This document shows, piece after piece, positions 8,662-17,915 of a stretch of 51,142 nucleotides of DNA (positions are counted from its first letter, which is position 1; each line of letters opens with the position of its first letter). The stretch is taken from positions 1-51,142 of the forward strand of contig NZ_JAADJU010000018.1 in the NCBI RefSeq assembly GCF_012933545.1. The letters are read 5' to 3'. The position numbers and the translations under genes were made by a program. The notes beneath the pieces are model-generated. The model was not told the origin of the DNA. It ran no database searches and worked only from the letters and a program-made list of their open reading frames with translations. Source of the DNA: Rouxiella aceris. Lineage in GTDB: Bacteria > Pseudomonadota > Gammaproteobacteria > Enterobacterales > Enterobacteriaceae.

Positions 8662-9664
8662 CTTCTGTTGGTCTTTTCTCAATTTGTTGCATGGGGATTA
8701 ACTTCGGCAGCAGCCAGTCGGGAATGCGCTGTTCCAGCCACATTTTCGGATGACGCCAACTGCCGGATACAAAACCGACGTGACCGCCGTGGTCGGTCAA
8801 CTGATATTCTACCCCAGGCGGCAGTGCTTGCGCGTCGGGGATCACTGCTGCGGTCATAAAAGGGTCGTCTTTGGCATGAATAATCAGTAACGGCACTTTG
8901 ATGGCGGGGAGTAATGGCATGGCGCTACAGCGTTGGTAATAGTCCAGCGCATTGTTAAATCCATGGGCTTTGGCGGTAATGGCATCATCAAACTCACGGA
9001 TGCGGCGCATGGCTTTGAGCTGTGCCAGCGTTACCGGCAGCGTCCCCGGATATTTCAGCAGCTTGCGTCTGGCGTTGCCTTTTAGCTGATTAAGCAGGTA
9101 ACGCTGATAAAAGCGGGAGGATCCGCGCTCCAGCCGATAAGCACAGGGTTCAAGCATCAGGGGGGCGGAAACAATCACTGCCGCCTGTAAGGAACACTTT
9201 TCCCCCTCTTGCCCGAGATAACAGGCCAGCATATTGCCACCTAGAGAAAAGCCCACCGCCGCGGTGGGCGCGGCGCCGTAGGTGCGCGTTAGCCAATCAA
9301 GAAAATAGCGGGCGTCTTCGGTTTCCCCGGAATGGTAGATGCGTTGCAGGCGATTGGGCTCGCCGCTGCAACCGCGAAAATGCATCACCACCCCCAGCCC
9401 GCCCTTGGTGCGCCAGGCATCAAGTAAGCCATGGGCGTAGGGGCTGGTAAAACTGCCTTCCAGACCGTGAAACAACACCATACGCGGTTTATCCCGCGCG
9501 AACTGCGGGTCTTCGCTCCAGGCCAAATCGATAAAATCACCGTCGGGCAGCTCGAGACGCTGCCAGAATGGGGTAAGTTTTACCTGCCTGCGCACCAGTC
9601 TGGGTAACAGTGTTTGCAGATGTGGATTGCCGGCACCCGGCAACGGGCGGAAATTTTCAGTCAT
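8630..9664 (-). CDS. yheT: YheT, alpha/beta-hydrolase
   Basis: A 344-residue alpha/beta-hydrolase of the YheT/EMB8 group. The nucleophile elbow GFSLGGN has Ser140. The acid is in HAKDDPFM (Asp265/266) and the catalytic His is in DHGGHVGF (about His294). An oxyanion-type HGLEGS motif lies near residue 66. [10 protein letters not shown] is characteristic of this family. It is predicted to be an esterase or lipase-like hydrolase, but the physiological substrate is unknown. It is the first gene of a yheT-yheU pair, divergent from the downstream exporter gene. Confidence 0.93.
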   Translation of the reverse strand: MTENFRPLPGAGNPHLQTLLPRLVRRQVKLTPFWQRLELPDGDFIDLAWSEDPQFARDKPRMVLFHGLEGSFTSPYAHGLLDAWRTKGGLGVVMHFRGCSGEPNRLQRIYHSGETEDARYFLDWLTRTYGAAPTAAVGFSLGGNMLACYLGQEGEKCSLQAAVIVSAPLMLEPCAYRLERGSSRFYQRYLLNQLKGNARRKLLKYPGTLPVTLAQLKAMRRIREFDDAITAKAHGFNNALDYYQRCSAMPLLPAIKVPLLIIHAKDDPFMTAAVIPDAQALPPGVEYQLTDHGGHVGFVSGSWRHPKMWLEQRIPDWLLPKLIPMQQIEKRPTEDDHSLARTGS

Positions 9665-9764
9665 GCTGTGAAAAGATTCTTATTGCGGAACACTACCTAT
9701 CAATATCACACTGATAGCTTCACTGCTAATTGCGCAATGGTCGGGGTGAGGAGCACCCATTTAC

Positions 9765-10367
9765 ATGGAACTTGGTTTATTTCTTTCGATGCTTGGTTTT
9801 TTATGGGTAGCGGCGATCACCCCCGGTCCAAATAATATGCTGTTAACCACCTCGGGGGCGAATTTCGGTTTTTGCCGCTCACTGTGGTTGATGCTGGGTA
9901 TTATGCTCGGCATGCAAAGCATGTTGCTGCTGGTGGCCTTTGGGGTGGGCAGTCTGATTTTGGTCTACCCGTCGCTGCATACTATTTTAAAAGTGCTGGG
10001 CAGCCTGTATCTGCTGTGGCTGTCGTGGAAAATTGCCACCTCGGCCTATGAGAAACTGGAAACAGACGTTGCGCCGCCCAAACCGATCCGCCTGTATCAG
10101 GGTTGGTTATTGCAGTTTCTCAATCCCAAAGCCTGGTTGATGGGGTTGGGGGCCGTGGCCAGCTTTAGCCTGGAAGGTGCGGCCTATAATCATTCCATCG
10201 CGGCCATCAGCCTGGGGATGTTTATGGTTAATCTGGTGTCAGGGCTGATCTGGCTGGGGTTTGGTACGGTGATCGGCCGTTTGCTGCGCAGTCGTCGCGC
10301 CTGGTACAGCTTTAATGTGGCGATGGGGCTGTTGACCGCCGCCTGTGTGCTGTTGATTTGGCGATAG
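9765..10367 (+). CDS. LysE/RhtB-family exporter
   Basis: A 200-residue membrane protein with five or six hydrophobic segments. It has the family hallmarks: TPGPNNMLL in the first loop (residues about 19-27), a conserved LGSLYLLWLSWK helix and FLNPKAWLMGLGAV near the middle. LysE/RhtB proteins export amino acids such as threonine, homoserine, lysine or arginine. The substrate here cannot be told from sequence. The gene interrupts the yheT-yheS neighbourhood known from E. coli and is transcribed alone on the plus strand. It is followed by a 101-bp repeat and a terminator, so it looks like an accessory insertion. Confidence 0.9.
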   Translation: MELGLFLSMLGFLWVAAITPGPNNMLLTTSGANFGFCRSLWLMLGIMLGMQSMLLLVAFGVGSLILVYPSLHTILKVLGSLYLLWLSWKIATSAYEKLETDVAPPKPIRLYQGWLLQFLNPKAWLMGLGAVASFSLEGAAYNHSIAAISLGMFMVNLVSGLIWLGFGTVIGRLLRSRRAWYSFNVAMGLLTAACVLLIWR

Positions 10368-10410
10368 TATTCGCCCGTTAACTGCGGGCAAAAGAGGTAT
10401 CTTGCAAGTG

Positions 10411-10511
10411 GTCTTGATGATCGAGATACCCGGGCATAGCACACCTGGGGGCGCTCCGGCGGGCAAGCCCGCTACGACCCCAACGGTGTACTCTGCCTAA
10501 AAACAGACTTT
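10411..10511 (+). repeat. 101-bp intergenic repeat, copy 1
   Basis: This segment matches 16116-16216 at 95 of 101 positions, on the same strand. It contains a compact palindrome GCGGGCAAGCCCGC and the core GATCGAGATACCCGGGC. It lies between the exporter gene and its terminator. Short sequences on each side, GAGGTATCTTGC at 10394 and GAGGCATCTTGC at 10523, are near-identical direct repeats. I do not recognise a named family. Confidence 0.85.
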
Positions 10512-10521
10512 GTGAGCTGTC

Positions 10522-10548
10522 AGAGGCATCTTGCGGGATGCCTCTTTT
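10522..10548 (+). terminator. Terminator downstream of the LysE-type gene
   Basis: AGAGGCATC and GATGCCTCT pair across a 6-base loop and are followed by TTTT on the plus strand. It lies about 155 bases beyond the exporter stop, on the far side of the 101-bp repeat. Confidence 0.75.
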
Positions 10549-10579
10549 ACCTTTGAGCCAGACGATACAGATTGCGGCG

Positions 10580-12496
10580 TTATTCGGCGTTAAATTCCTG
10601 TGCCAGCTGCTCCAACTGTTCCTGGAGATCCAGCCAGGTCATCTCGACCTCTTCCAGCGCGCTTTTTACCTTGATCTGCTGTTGCAGACTGGCGGTCAGA
10701 TCCGCTTTGCGACTGATATCGTAAATGGCGGCGTCAGCCAGCTTCTCTTCTACGCCGGCCAGTTCGCTGCTCAGCTTTTCCATCTGTTTTTCCAGCGTTG
10801 CGATCTGTTTCCGCATTGGCTGGGTCTGGTTGCGGAAATCGGCTTCGCGACGTTTCTGATCTTTGCGTGATTGCGCACTGTTGGCACCGGCATCTTTTTC
10901 CGGCGCATCCTGTTGGCTTTCCTGACGCTGAATATCTACCAGCCATTGCTGGTAATCTTCCAGATCGCCGTCGAACTGCTCGACTTTGCCGCCGTGGACC
11001 AGATACAAATCGTCGGTGGTTGAGCGCAGCAGATGACGGTCATGGGAGACCACTACCATGGCGCCTTCAAAGTCGATCAGGGCTTCGGTCAGCGCTTGAC
11101 GCATATCGAGATCGAGGTGGTTGGTCGGTTCATCGAGCAGCAGCAGGTTAGGGCGCTGCCAGACAATCAGCGCCAGCACCAGACGTGCTTTTTCGCCGCC
11201 GGAGAAACGCTCGGTTTTTTCAGTGACTTTATCGCCGCGGAAACCAAACCCACCAAGATAATCCCGCAACTGCTGTTCGGTTTGACGCTCGGCCATACGC
11301 GTCAAATGCTGTAACGGCGAATCCTCTGCGCGCAGGAACTCCAGTTGGTGCTGGGCGAAGTAACCCAGTTTGACCCCTTTGGCCAGGCCGATATCACCGT
11401 GTAACGGTGGCATGGTACCGGCGAGCAGCTTAATCAGCGTCGATTTACCGGCACCGTTGCGCCCGAGCAAACCAATACGCGATCCCGGCACCAGGTTCAG
11501 CTTGATTGAATCAAGGATGGTGGTGTCGCCATAACCGGCGCTGACTTTTTCCATGCGCAGCAGCGGGTCGGGCAGACTTTCCGGCGACCTGAAACTAAAC
11601 TGAAAAGGATTATCAACGTGAGCCGGGGCAATCAGCTCCATGCGCTCAAGCATCTTTATGCGGCTCTGTGCCTGCTTGGCTTTGGTTGCCTGGGCGCGGA
11701 AGCGGTCGATATAGCTGTGCAGGTGGGCAACTTTTTCCTGTTGGTGTTCAAACAGCGACTGTTGCTGGGCGAGTTTGGTGGCGCGCTGACGCTCAAATGA
11801 GGAGTAGTTGCCGGTATACTCATTGAGGCTCTGCTGCTCGATATGCAGAATTTTATCGACAATAGGGTCGAGAAAATCACGGTCGTGGGAAATCAGCACC
11901 AGCGTGCCGTTATAGCTTTTGAGCCACTTTTCCAGCCAGATCACTGCATCGAGATCGAGGTGGTTGGTCGGTTCATCAAGCAATAGCAGGTCCGAGCGGC
12001 AAATCAGCGCCTGTGCCAGGTTCAGACGCATGCGCCAGCCACCGGAGAAGGATTTGACTGGCTGTTGCAGCTGATTCTGGGTAAACCCCAGTCCGCTGAG
12101 CAGGCTGGCGGCTCTGGCCGGAATGGTCCAGGCCTGAATGGCGTCGAGTTTACCATGCAGGGTGGCAATAGCATGGCCATCATCCCGCTCGTTTGCCGTC
12201 GCTAATTCGGCTTCCAACTGGCGAAACTCGCGGTCGCCGTCGATAACATACTCCATGGCGGGGACATCAAGCGCGGGCGTCTCCTGATTGACCCAGGCCA
12301 GCGCCCAGTTGGACGGAAAGGTCAGGTTGCCCGCATCGGCGTGCATTTCGTCTTTTAACAGGGAGATCAGGGTCGATTTTCCGCAGCCGTTCTTCCCCAC
12401 TAAGCCGACTTTTTGGCCTGGGTTGATGGTGGCAGAGGCATTATCAAGCAGGACATTGGTGCCACGCCTGATTTGTAACGATGAGAAAACTATCAT
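10580..12496 (-). CDS. yheS: YheS, ABC-F ATPase (ribosome-associated)
   Basis: A 638-residue ABC-F protein with two ATPase domains and no membrane segments. Walker A loops are GKNGCGKST (about 34) and GRNGAGKST (about 346). Signature motifs are SFSGGWRMRLNLAQ and FSGGEKARLVLAL, and both Walker B regions read LLLLDEPTNHLDLD. The linker between domains is the charged helical arm typical of ABC-F factors. A C-terminal coiled coil (about 540-638) follows. ABC-F proteins bind the ribosomal E site and modulate translation. YheS is one of the four housekeeping members in E. coli. It is transcribed toward the repeat and LysE-type gene. Confidence 0.95.
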   Translation of the reverse strand: MIVFSSLQIRRGTNVLLDNASATINPGQKVGLVGKNGCGKSTLISLLKDEMHADAGNLTFPSNWALAWVNQETPALDVPAMEYVIDGDREFRQLEAELATANERDDGHAIATLHGKLDAIQAWTIPARAASLLSGLGFTQNQLQQPVKSFSGGWRMRLNLAQALICRSDLLLLDEPTNHLDLDAVIWLEKWLKSYNGTLVLISHDRDFLDPIVDKILHIEQQSLNEYTGNYSSFERQRATKLAQQQSLFEHQQEKVAHLHSYIDRFRAQATKAKQAQSRIKMLERMELIAPAHVDNPFQFSFRSPESLPDPLLRMEKVSAGYGDTTILDSIKLNLVPGSRIGLLGRNGAGKSTLIKLLAGTMPPLHGDIGLAKGVKLGYFAQHQLEFLRAEDSPLQHLTRMAERQTEQQLRDYLGGFGFRGDKVTEKTERFSGGEKARLVLALIVWQRPNLLLLDEPTNHLDLDMRQALTEALIDFEGAMVVVSHDRHLLRSTTDDLYLVHGGKVEQFDGDLEDYQQWLVDIQRQESQQDAPEKDAGANSAQSRKDQKRREADFRNQTQPMRKQIATLEKQMEKLSSELAGVEEKLADAAIYDISRKADLTASLQQQIKVKSALEEVEMTWLDLQEQLEQLAQEFNAE

Positions 12497-12690
12497 AAAG
12501 CGCCGTGTCGTTGAGAGTATGTTAAATTAATTGTCATCATTCTACGTTAAACAAGACGTATACCTGTCATATTTGCGATTGCATCGCGCCAATGGCGCGG
12601 ACTGCAATGGGATATAGAAGAACGCCCTATTGGTATTTGCGAAGCATGGTAGCCGAAAAATTGCACCCTGACGACGCTTTGGAGGTTTTG

Positions 12691-13242
12691 ATGCCGCAGC
12701 CACCCAAGGTTTTGCTGCTCTATGCCCACCCGGAATCACCCGATTCGGTGGCCAACAGTATTTTGCTCGACAGGGCGCGGCAGTTGCCGAACGTTACTGT
12801 CCACGACCTTTACGCCCATTATCCCGATTTTTTTATTGATATTCATTACGAGCAAAAACTGCTGCGGGAACATAAAGTGATTGTCTTTCAGCACCCTCTT
12901 TATACTTACAGCTGTCCTGCCCTGCTCAAGGAGTGGATGGATCGTGTTTTGGCCCGCGGTTTTGCCAGCGGTGCCGGCGGCACGGCGTTAAGCGGTAAAT
13001 ACTGGCGCTCGGTGGTGACCACCGGCGAACCCGAGGGAGCCTATAAACCCGGCGGCTATAACCGCTACCCGATGAGCGATATTTTACTGCCCTTTGAACT
13101 GACCGCCGCCATGTGTCATATGCACTGGATGACGCCAATTATTATCTATTGGGCGCGACGTCAGAAGCCGGAAATATTGCACAGCCATGCGCAAGCTTAC
13201 GGCGAATGGCTGCAATCTCCTATGCCCAACGGAGGAGTATAA
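12691..13242 (+). CDS. kefG: KefG, quinone oxidoreductase-like activator of KefB
   Basis: A 183-residue flavodoxin-fold protein, the ancillary subunit required for full KefB activity. The start ATG follows a strong GGAGG at 6 bases and gives [16 protein letters not shown], matching the E. coli start. An upstream in-frame start would add 33 unrelated residues. Conserved segments are [25 protein letters not shown] and the TTGEPEGAY loop. It acts at the cytoplasmic face with the glutathione-gated K+/H+ antiporter. kefB follows directly. Confidence 0.94.
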   Translation: MPQPPKVLLLYAHPESPDSVANSILLDRARQLPNVTVHDLYAHYPDFFIDIHYEQKLLREHKVIVFQHPLYTYSCPALLKEWMDRVLARGFASGAGGTALSGKYWRSVVTTGEPEGAYKPGGYNRYPMSDILLPFELTAAMCHMHWMTPIIIYWARRQKPEILHSHAQAYGEWLQSPMPNGGV

Positions 13243-15053
13243 CTATCGACAGTTCGAATTTACCGACGGCGATACTGCTGTTTTTGTTTGCTGCCGTTGT
13301 GGCGGTACCTATTGCTCAACGCCTGGGAATAGGCGCGGTATTAGGCTATCTACTGGCCGGTATCGCTATTGGCCCCTGGGGGCTGGGTTTTATTCGTGAC
13401 GTAGATGAAATACTGCACTTTTCCGAATTGGGGGTGGTATTTCTGATGTTTATCATCGGGCTGGAGCTGAATCCGGGCAAGCTATGGCAACTGCGTCGGC
13501 AGATATTTGGCGTCGGTGCCGGGCAGGTGATCCTCACTGCCATGGTATTGGGCTGCCTGCTCTACCTGACGAATTTTGACTGGCAGGCGGCGCTGATTGG
13601 CGGTATTGGCCTGGCCATGTCTTCAACAGCGATGGCGCTACAATTGATGCGCGATAAGGGAATGACCCGCAACGAAGGGGGCCAGCTCGGTTTTGCCGTA
13701 CTGCTGTTCCAGGATATTGCGGTGATCCCGGCGTTGGCGCTGATCCCGGTGCTGGCCGGTGCCTCCTCCGGGGGCAACGACTGGCAAATGATCAGTATGA
13801 AAGTGCTGGCCTTTGTCGGCATGCTGGTGGGCGGCCGTTATCTGTTAAGGCCGATTTTTCGGCTGATTGTCGCCTCGGGAGTGCGCGAGGTGTTTACCGC
13901 CGCTGCGCTGTTGGTGGTGCTGGGCTCGGCCTTGTTTATGCAGGCGCTGGGTTTTTCGATGGCCCTCGGGACCTTCCTCGCCGGAATATTGTTGGCAGAG
14001 AGTGAATATCAGCACGAACTGGAGATCGCCATTGAGCCTTTTAAGGGGCTGTTGCTGGGGCTGTTTTTTATTTCAGTCGGCATGGCGCTCAATCTTGGGG
14101 TGCTCTACACCCATATCCTGCAGGTGCTGGCCGGGGTGATTATCCTGGTGCTGGTAAAAGGTGGTGTTCTCTACCTGCTGGCGCGGCTGTTTGATTTACG
14201 CACCTCGGTGCGTTTGCAGTTCGCCGGTGTGCTGAGTCAGGGCGGGGAATTTGCCTTTGTGTTGTTCTCGGCTGCCGCCGCGTCGAAAGTCATTTCGTCG
14301 TCGCAGTTGGCGCTGCTATTGGTGGTGGTCACACTTTCAATGATGACCACGCCGCTGCTGCTGAAATACATCGACAGGATATTATTCCGTCGTTATAACG
14401 CTCAGGAAGAGAGCGATGAAAAGCACTTTGTGGAGGATAACGAGCCACAGGTGATTATTGTCGGATTTGGGCGTTTCGGGCAGGTGATTGGCCGTTTGCT
14501 GATGGCCAACAAAATGCGCATTACCGTACTGGAGCGCGATATTAGCGCCGTGGGGTTAATGCGCACCTTTGGTTATCAGGTCTATTACGGCGATGCCACC
14601 AATCTGGAGTTACTGCGTGCTGCCGGTGCCGAAAAAGCCAAATCCATTGTCATCACCTGCAATGAGCCGGAGGATACCATGGAGATTGTGCATCTTTGCC
14701 AACAGCATTTTCCCCATTTGAGTATTCTGGCGCGTGCACGGGGGCGCGTAGAGGCTCATGAACTGTTGCAGGCCGGGGTGAAGGATTTTTCCCGAGAAAC
14801 CTTCTCCAGTGCGCTGGAGCTGGGGAAAAAAGCGCTGATTACCCTGGGTATGCATCCGCATCACGCCTATCGTGCGCAGCAGCACTTCCGTCGTTTGGAT
14901 ATGCGCATGTTGCGTGAGCTGGTGCCGCAGGTGCAAGGGGATGTCGCCCAAATCTCGCGGGTGAAAGAGGCTCGTCGCGAGCTGGAGGATATCTTTCAAA
15001 ACGAGATGCACAACGAGCGGCGGCGTATTGACGGCTGGGACGATGACGAATAA
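13206..15053 (+). CDS. kefB: KefB, glutathione-regulated K+/H+ antiporter
   Basis: The integral-membrane exchanger spans roughly the first 380 residues (for example [20 protein letters not shown] and [20 protein letters not shown]). A cytoplasmic KTN/RCK domain follows, with the nucleotide loop [14 protein letters not shown] at about residue 415 and [18 protein letters not shown]. It releases K+ and acidifies the cytoplasm during electrophile stress and is held shut by glutathione. The start is uncertain. The family N-terminus aligns with codon 13245, which is ATC. It sits 9 bases after GGAGG and would give 602 residues, close to the 601 of E. coli. The given start is the nearest in-frame ATG. 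It overlaps kefG by 37 bases, adds 13 residues and has a poor ribosome-binding site. Confidence 0.93.
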   Translation: MAAISYAQRRSITIDSSNLPTAILLFLFAAVVAVPIAQRLGIGAVLGYLLAGIAIGPWGLGFIRDVDEILHFSELGVVFLMFIIGLELNPGKLWQLRRQIFGVGAGQVILTAMVLGCLLYLTNFDWQAALIGGIGLAMSSTAMALQLMRDKGMTRNEGGQLGFAVLLFQDIAVIPALALIPVLAGASSGGNDWQMISMKVLAFVGMLVGGRYLLRPIFRLIVASGVREVFTAAALLVVLGSALFMQALGFSMALGTFLAGILLAESEYQHELEIAIEPFKGLLLGLFFISVGMALNLGVLYTHILQVLAGVIILVLVKGGVLYLLARLFDLRTSVRLQFAGVLSQGGEFAFVLFSAAAASKVISSSQLALLLVVVTLSMMTTPLLLKYIDRILFRRYNAQEESDEKHFVEDNEPQVIIVGFGRFGQVIGRLLMANKMRITVLERDISAVGLMRTFGYQVYYGDATNLELLRAAGAEKAKSIVITCNEPEDTMEIVHLCQQHFPHLSILARARGRVEAHELLQAGVKDFSRETFSSALELGKKALITLGMHPHHAYRAQQHFRRLDMRMLRELVPQVQGDVAQISRVKEARRELEDIFQNEMHNERRRIDGWDDDE

Positions 15054-15164
15054 GCCCCTGGCAACTGCCGGGTAACAGAAGTTTCTGAATATTTTTTTGT
15101 AAAGAATTTCATCTGTCGGTGCCGGGTGCGGTGCCGACAGGCTGAGGTCCAGGAGAGACAGACT

Positions 15165-15368
15165 ATGACTACAACCCGTAAACGCTTTATTGCCGGTGCC
15201 GTATGTCCAGAATGTAAAGCATTGGATACCTTGATGTTATGGCAGGAAGATCAAGTGGAAGTCGTGGAGTGCGTCAAGTGTGGTCACCACAAACGGCAGA
15301 CTGACGAGCAGGTTGCGCGACATGTACGACCAGAAGAACAGGTGATTGGCATCTTCCATCCGCAGTAG
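15165..15368 (+). CDS. yheV: YheV, small zinc-ribbon protein
   Basis: A 67-residue protein of the YheV family. Two cysteine pairs, CPEC (about 14-17) and CVKC (about 38-41), suggest a zinc ribbon. The C-terminal EEQVIGIFHP is the conserved family ending. The start ATG follows AGGAG at 9 bases and gives M-TTTRKRFIAGA, as in relatives. Its function is unknown. It sits between kefB and slyD, as in E. coli, where it lies in the kefGB-yheV group. Confidence 0.9.
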   Translation: MTTTRKRFIAGAVCPECKALDTLMLWQEDQVEVVECVKCGHHKRQTDEQVARHVRPEEQVIGIFHPQ

Positions 15369-15464
15369 CGTTATGGCGCACCTTTTTTTATGCTGTTCGG
15401 TACAGAGGCGTGGTTTTCCGCTACAATCTTCGCCAAAATTTAGTTTTCAACGTTAGGAGTTATC

Positions 15465-16055
15465 ATGAAAGTATCAAAAGACGTGGTTGTCAGCGTTGCG
15501 TATCAGGTACGTACAGAAGACGGCGTGCTGGTTGATGAATCACCAGTAAGCGCACCTCTGGACTATCTGCACGGTCACGGCTCGCTGATTTCCGGTCTGG
15601 AAAACGCGCTGGATGGTCATGCAGTGGGTGACCGTTTTGATGTGCACGTTGGCGCCAATGACGCTTACGGCAACTATGATGAAAATTTGGTTCAGCGCGT
15701 ACCAAAAGAAGTATTCATGGGCGTTGAAGAACTGGAAGTCGGTATGCGTTTCCTGGCCGATACGGACCAGGGTCCAGTGCCGGTAGAAATCACTGAAGTT
15801 GACGGCGACCATGTTGTGGTTGACGGCAACCATATGCTGGCCGGTCAGAACCTGAACTTCAACGTTGAAGTTGTGGCTATCCGTGAAGCGACCGAAGAAG
15901 AGCTGGCTCATGGCCACGTTCACGGTGAGCACGGTCATGACCACGGTCACGACCACGAGCATGGTGATGGTTGCTGCGGTGGTCACGGCCACGAAGAAGG
16001 CCATGAACATGGCAAAGGCGGCTGTGGCGGTAACGGCGGCTGCGGTTGCCACTGA
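15465..16055 (+). CDS. slyD: SlyD, FKBP-type prolyl isomerase and nickel metallochaperone
   Basis: A 196-residue protein. The FKBP core is split by the IF chaperone insert. Seen are SYQV-like VAYQVRTEDGVLVDESP at the start and LDYLHGHGSLISGLENALDG. The insert carries VQRVPKEVFMG, and the core ends ATEEELAHGHVHGEHGHDHG. The last ~50 residues are a His/Cys/Gly-rich metal tail (about 15 His, 6 Cys) that binds nickel for hydrogenase maturation. It folds proteins in the cytoplasm. AGGAG lies 6 bases before the ATG, and a possible -10 TACAAT lies at 15422. It is followed by a strong hairpin and a 101-bp repeat. Confidence 0.97.
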   Translation: MKVSKDVVVSVAYQVRTEDGVLVDESPVSAPLDYLHGHGSLISGLENALDGHAVGDRFDVHVGANDAYGNYDENLVQRVPKEVFMGVEELEVGMRFLADTDQGPVPVEITEVDGDHVVVDGNHMLAGQNLNFNVEVVAIREATEEELAHGHVHGEHGHDHGHDHEHGDGCCGGHGHEEGHEHGKGGCGGNGGCGCH

Positions 16056-16070
16056 TTGTCATTAGCGACA

Positions 16071-16106
16071 ATCAAACTCAGGCGGCCTCGGCCGCCTGAG
16101 TTTGAT
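16071..16106 (+). terminator. slyD terminator-like hairpin
   Basis: ATCAAACTCAGGCGGCC and its exact reverse complement form a 17-bp stem with almost no loop, 15 bases after slyD stops. No T run follows on the plus strand. Its GGCGGCC/GGCCGCC heart is repeated in the terminator at 16229, on the other side of the 101-bp repeat. Confidence 0.65.
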
Positions 16107-16115
16107 GGCAAAGTC

Positions 16116-16216
16116 GTCTTGATGATCGAGATACCCGGGCATAGCACACCTAGGGGCGCTCCGGCGGGCAAGCCCGCTACGACCCCAATGGTGCACTCTC
16201 CCTAATAACGGACTTT
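16116..16216 (+). repeat. 101-bp intergenic repeat, copy 2
   Basis: This matches 10411-10511 with six substitutions and no gaps. It lies between two hairpins with nearly the same AGGCGGCC/GGCCGCCT arms, the slyD hairpin before it and the 16229 terminator after it. The arrangement suggests insertion into, and duplication around, a terminator. Confidence 0.85.
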
Positions 16217-16228
16217 CTCAGCAGTCTG

Positions 16229-16251
16229 AGGCGGCCTTGGCCGCCTTTTTT
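16229..16251 (+). terminator. Rho-independent terminator downstream of slyD
   Basis: AGGCGGCC, TT and GGCCGCCT are followed by a run of six T on the plus strand. It is a canonical intrinsic terminator, separated from slyD by the first hairpin and the repeat. It lies about 50 bases from the convergent slyX stop. Confidence 0.85.
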
Positions 16252-16300
16252 ATCAGCTTTATTGCTGCCATGCTGCATTTTTTCCGCACACTGCAAGCTA

Positions 16301-16519
16301 TCAATAATGCGGCGGTGGCGTTTCTTCCGAGGCATCGGCAATCATTGAGGGCTGCGTAGCACGTAAACGATCGGTCAGTAAACGCAAATGGTCGTGCAGA
16401 CGGCTCATTTCCAACTGATGCGTAGTCACAATCTGATTGAGCTCATCGATAGTCACTTCCTGAAAAGCCAGTTTGCTTTCCAGCGCTTCAAGCCGCTGTT
16501 CAAATGAATTATGTTCCAT
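16301..16519 (-). CDS. slyX: SlyX, small coiled-coil protein
   Basis: A 72-residue protein, the same length as in E. coli. Nearly the whole sequence is one heptad-patterned helix ([20 protein letters not shown] onward). It ends with the conserved EETPPPHY. I chose the ATG giving [14 protein letters not shown] because longer starts add non-conserved residues. Its function is unknown. It lies next to slyD on the opposite strand and is divergent from fkpA. Confidence 0.9.
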   Translation of the reverse strand: MEHNSFEQRLEALESKLAFQEVTIDELNQIVTTHQLEMSRLHDHLRLLTDRLRATQPSMIADASEETPPPHY

Positions 16520-16783
16520 AATAGGGTGCCTTGAGTGCTGCAGGGTAAGGGGTGGCTGCCGGAGTGGCAGACTTGACGCCATATTCTACCCGCAATAGCG
16601 CAAAAAAACTCGGCCAAGCCGATTTTGCCGCCTTGCCAGAAACTTATTGAAGCAAAAAAGGTCAGAGTTAGGCGCGTTCGGTAAGTATAGAGATTGTCAT
16701 CTATTGACAGGGACAGTTATATTAACCGGCGAACTTTCGTAATTGTTACTTGAGGCAAAGACCCTCAAGTCTTGGAGAAATGG

Positions 16784-17647
16784 ATGAAATCACTGTTTAA
16801 AGTAACGCTGCTCGCGACCACTATGGCTCTTGCCCTGGGTGCGACTCAGGCTATGGCAGAAGACACTGCAAAAGCGACGACGGATACCACCGCAACTGCA
16901 CCAGCAGCACCAGCAGCGACTGCGCCAGCGGCAGCAGAACCCGCAAAATTTAAAAGTGACGATGAGCAGGCTGCTTACGCGCTGGGTGCATCACTTGGCC
17001 GTTACATGGACAATTCGCTGAAAGAACAAGAGAAACTGGGCATCAAACTGGATAAAGACCAGCTGATTGCCGGTGTTCAGGACGCTTTTGCCAGCAAAAG
17101 CAAACTGTCTGACGCTGATATCGAAAAAACACTGCAAACTTTCGAAGCGCGTGTAAAAGCTTCTGCCCAGCAAAAAATGGAAGCTGACGCCAAAGCCAAC
17201 GAAGACAAAGGCGACAAATTCCGCGCTGACTTCGCCAAAGAAAAAGGCGTGAAGAAAACCGAATCTGGCCTGTTGTATCAGGTTGATAAACCAGGTACCG
17301 GCAATGCACCTAAAGACAGCGATACCGTGGTAGTCAACTACAAAGGTACTCTGACTGATGGCACCGAGTTCGATAACTCTTATACCCGCGGTGAGCCTTT
17401 GTCTTTCCGTCTTGACGGTGTGATCCCAGGCTGGACCGAAGGTCTGAAACACGTTAAGAAAGGCGGCAAGATCAAGCTGGTTATCCCACCGGCTTTGGCC
17501 TACGGCAAAACTGGCGTCCCTGGTATCCCTGCCAACTCTACTCTGGTATTTGAAGTAGAACTGCTGGATATCAAACCGGCACCAAAAGCAGATGCAAAAG
17601 ACGCCACTAAACCGGCTGACGCTGCAGACGCCACCAAAGCAGAATAA
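16784..17647 (+). CDS. fkpA: FkpA, periplasmic FKBP-type prolyl isomerase/chaperone
   Basis: A 287-residue precursor. Residues 1-25 form a signal peptide (MKSLFKVTLL...ATQAMA). An Ala/Thr/Pro-rich linker follows to about residue 55, longer than I recall for the E. coli protein. The helical dimerisation domain covers about 60-145 (DDEQAAYALGASLGRYM). The FKBP domain follows, with VVNYKGTLTDGTEFDNSY, GVIPGWTEGL and PPALAYG. The tail is Lys/Ala/Asp-rich. It isomerises prolines and protects folding proteins in the periplasm. The ATG has GGAG 8 bases upstream, and a longer TTG start at 16772 is less likely. A terminator follows. Confidence 0.96.
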   Translation: MKSLFKVTLLATTMALALGATQAMAEDTAKATTDTTATAPAAPAATAPAAAEPAKFKSDDEQAAYALGASLGRYMDNSLKEQEKLGIKLDKDQLIAGVQDAFASKSKLSDADIEKTLQTFEARVKASAQQKMEADAKANEDKGDKFRADFAKEKGVKKTESGLLYQVDKPGTGNAPKDSDTVVVNYKGTLTDGTEFDNSYTRGEPLSFRLDGVIPGWTEGLKHVKKGGKIKLVIPPALAYGKTGVPGIPANSTLVFEVELLDIKPAPKADAKDATKPADAADATKAE

Positions 17648-17669
17648 GTTTTTCTGACTTTTCTCCAGA

Positions 17670-17698
17670 AACCGTCGCCTGTGTGACGGTTTTTTTTT
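17670..17698 (+). terminator. fkpA terminator
   Basis: AACCGTC and GACGGTT pair across an 8-base loop and run into eight or more T residues on the plus strand, about 23 bases past the fkpA stop. The 217 bases from here to yheO contain no further feature I can support. Confidence 0.88.
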
Positions 17699-17915
17699 GG
17701 GCCGCCGCTTTTTAACGGCTTCTTCCCCACTTTTGCAGGGGTTACTCTATGATGATAACTTGACGACTTTCGCGCTCAAGCTTAACGTCACTATCTTGAG
17801 TAATCGTAAAGACCTTTCCACTGTAGCTTTGATACAGTAATGGCCTGCTGAGATTGAATGGTGAGCCTTGCTCCAGATAATGAGTAAGGTTCCGATGTAG
17901 AGGGTGGTAGCTCCA

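Noticed and set aside
12592-12690. N-terminal extension of kefG by 33 residues
   Set aside because: The extension has no similarity to the family, and the ATG at 12691 has an excellent GGAGG site and the expected length.
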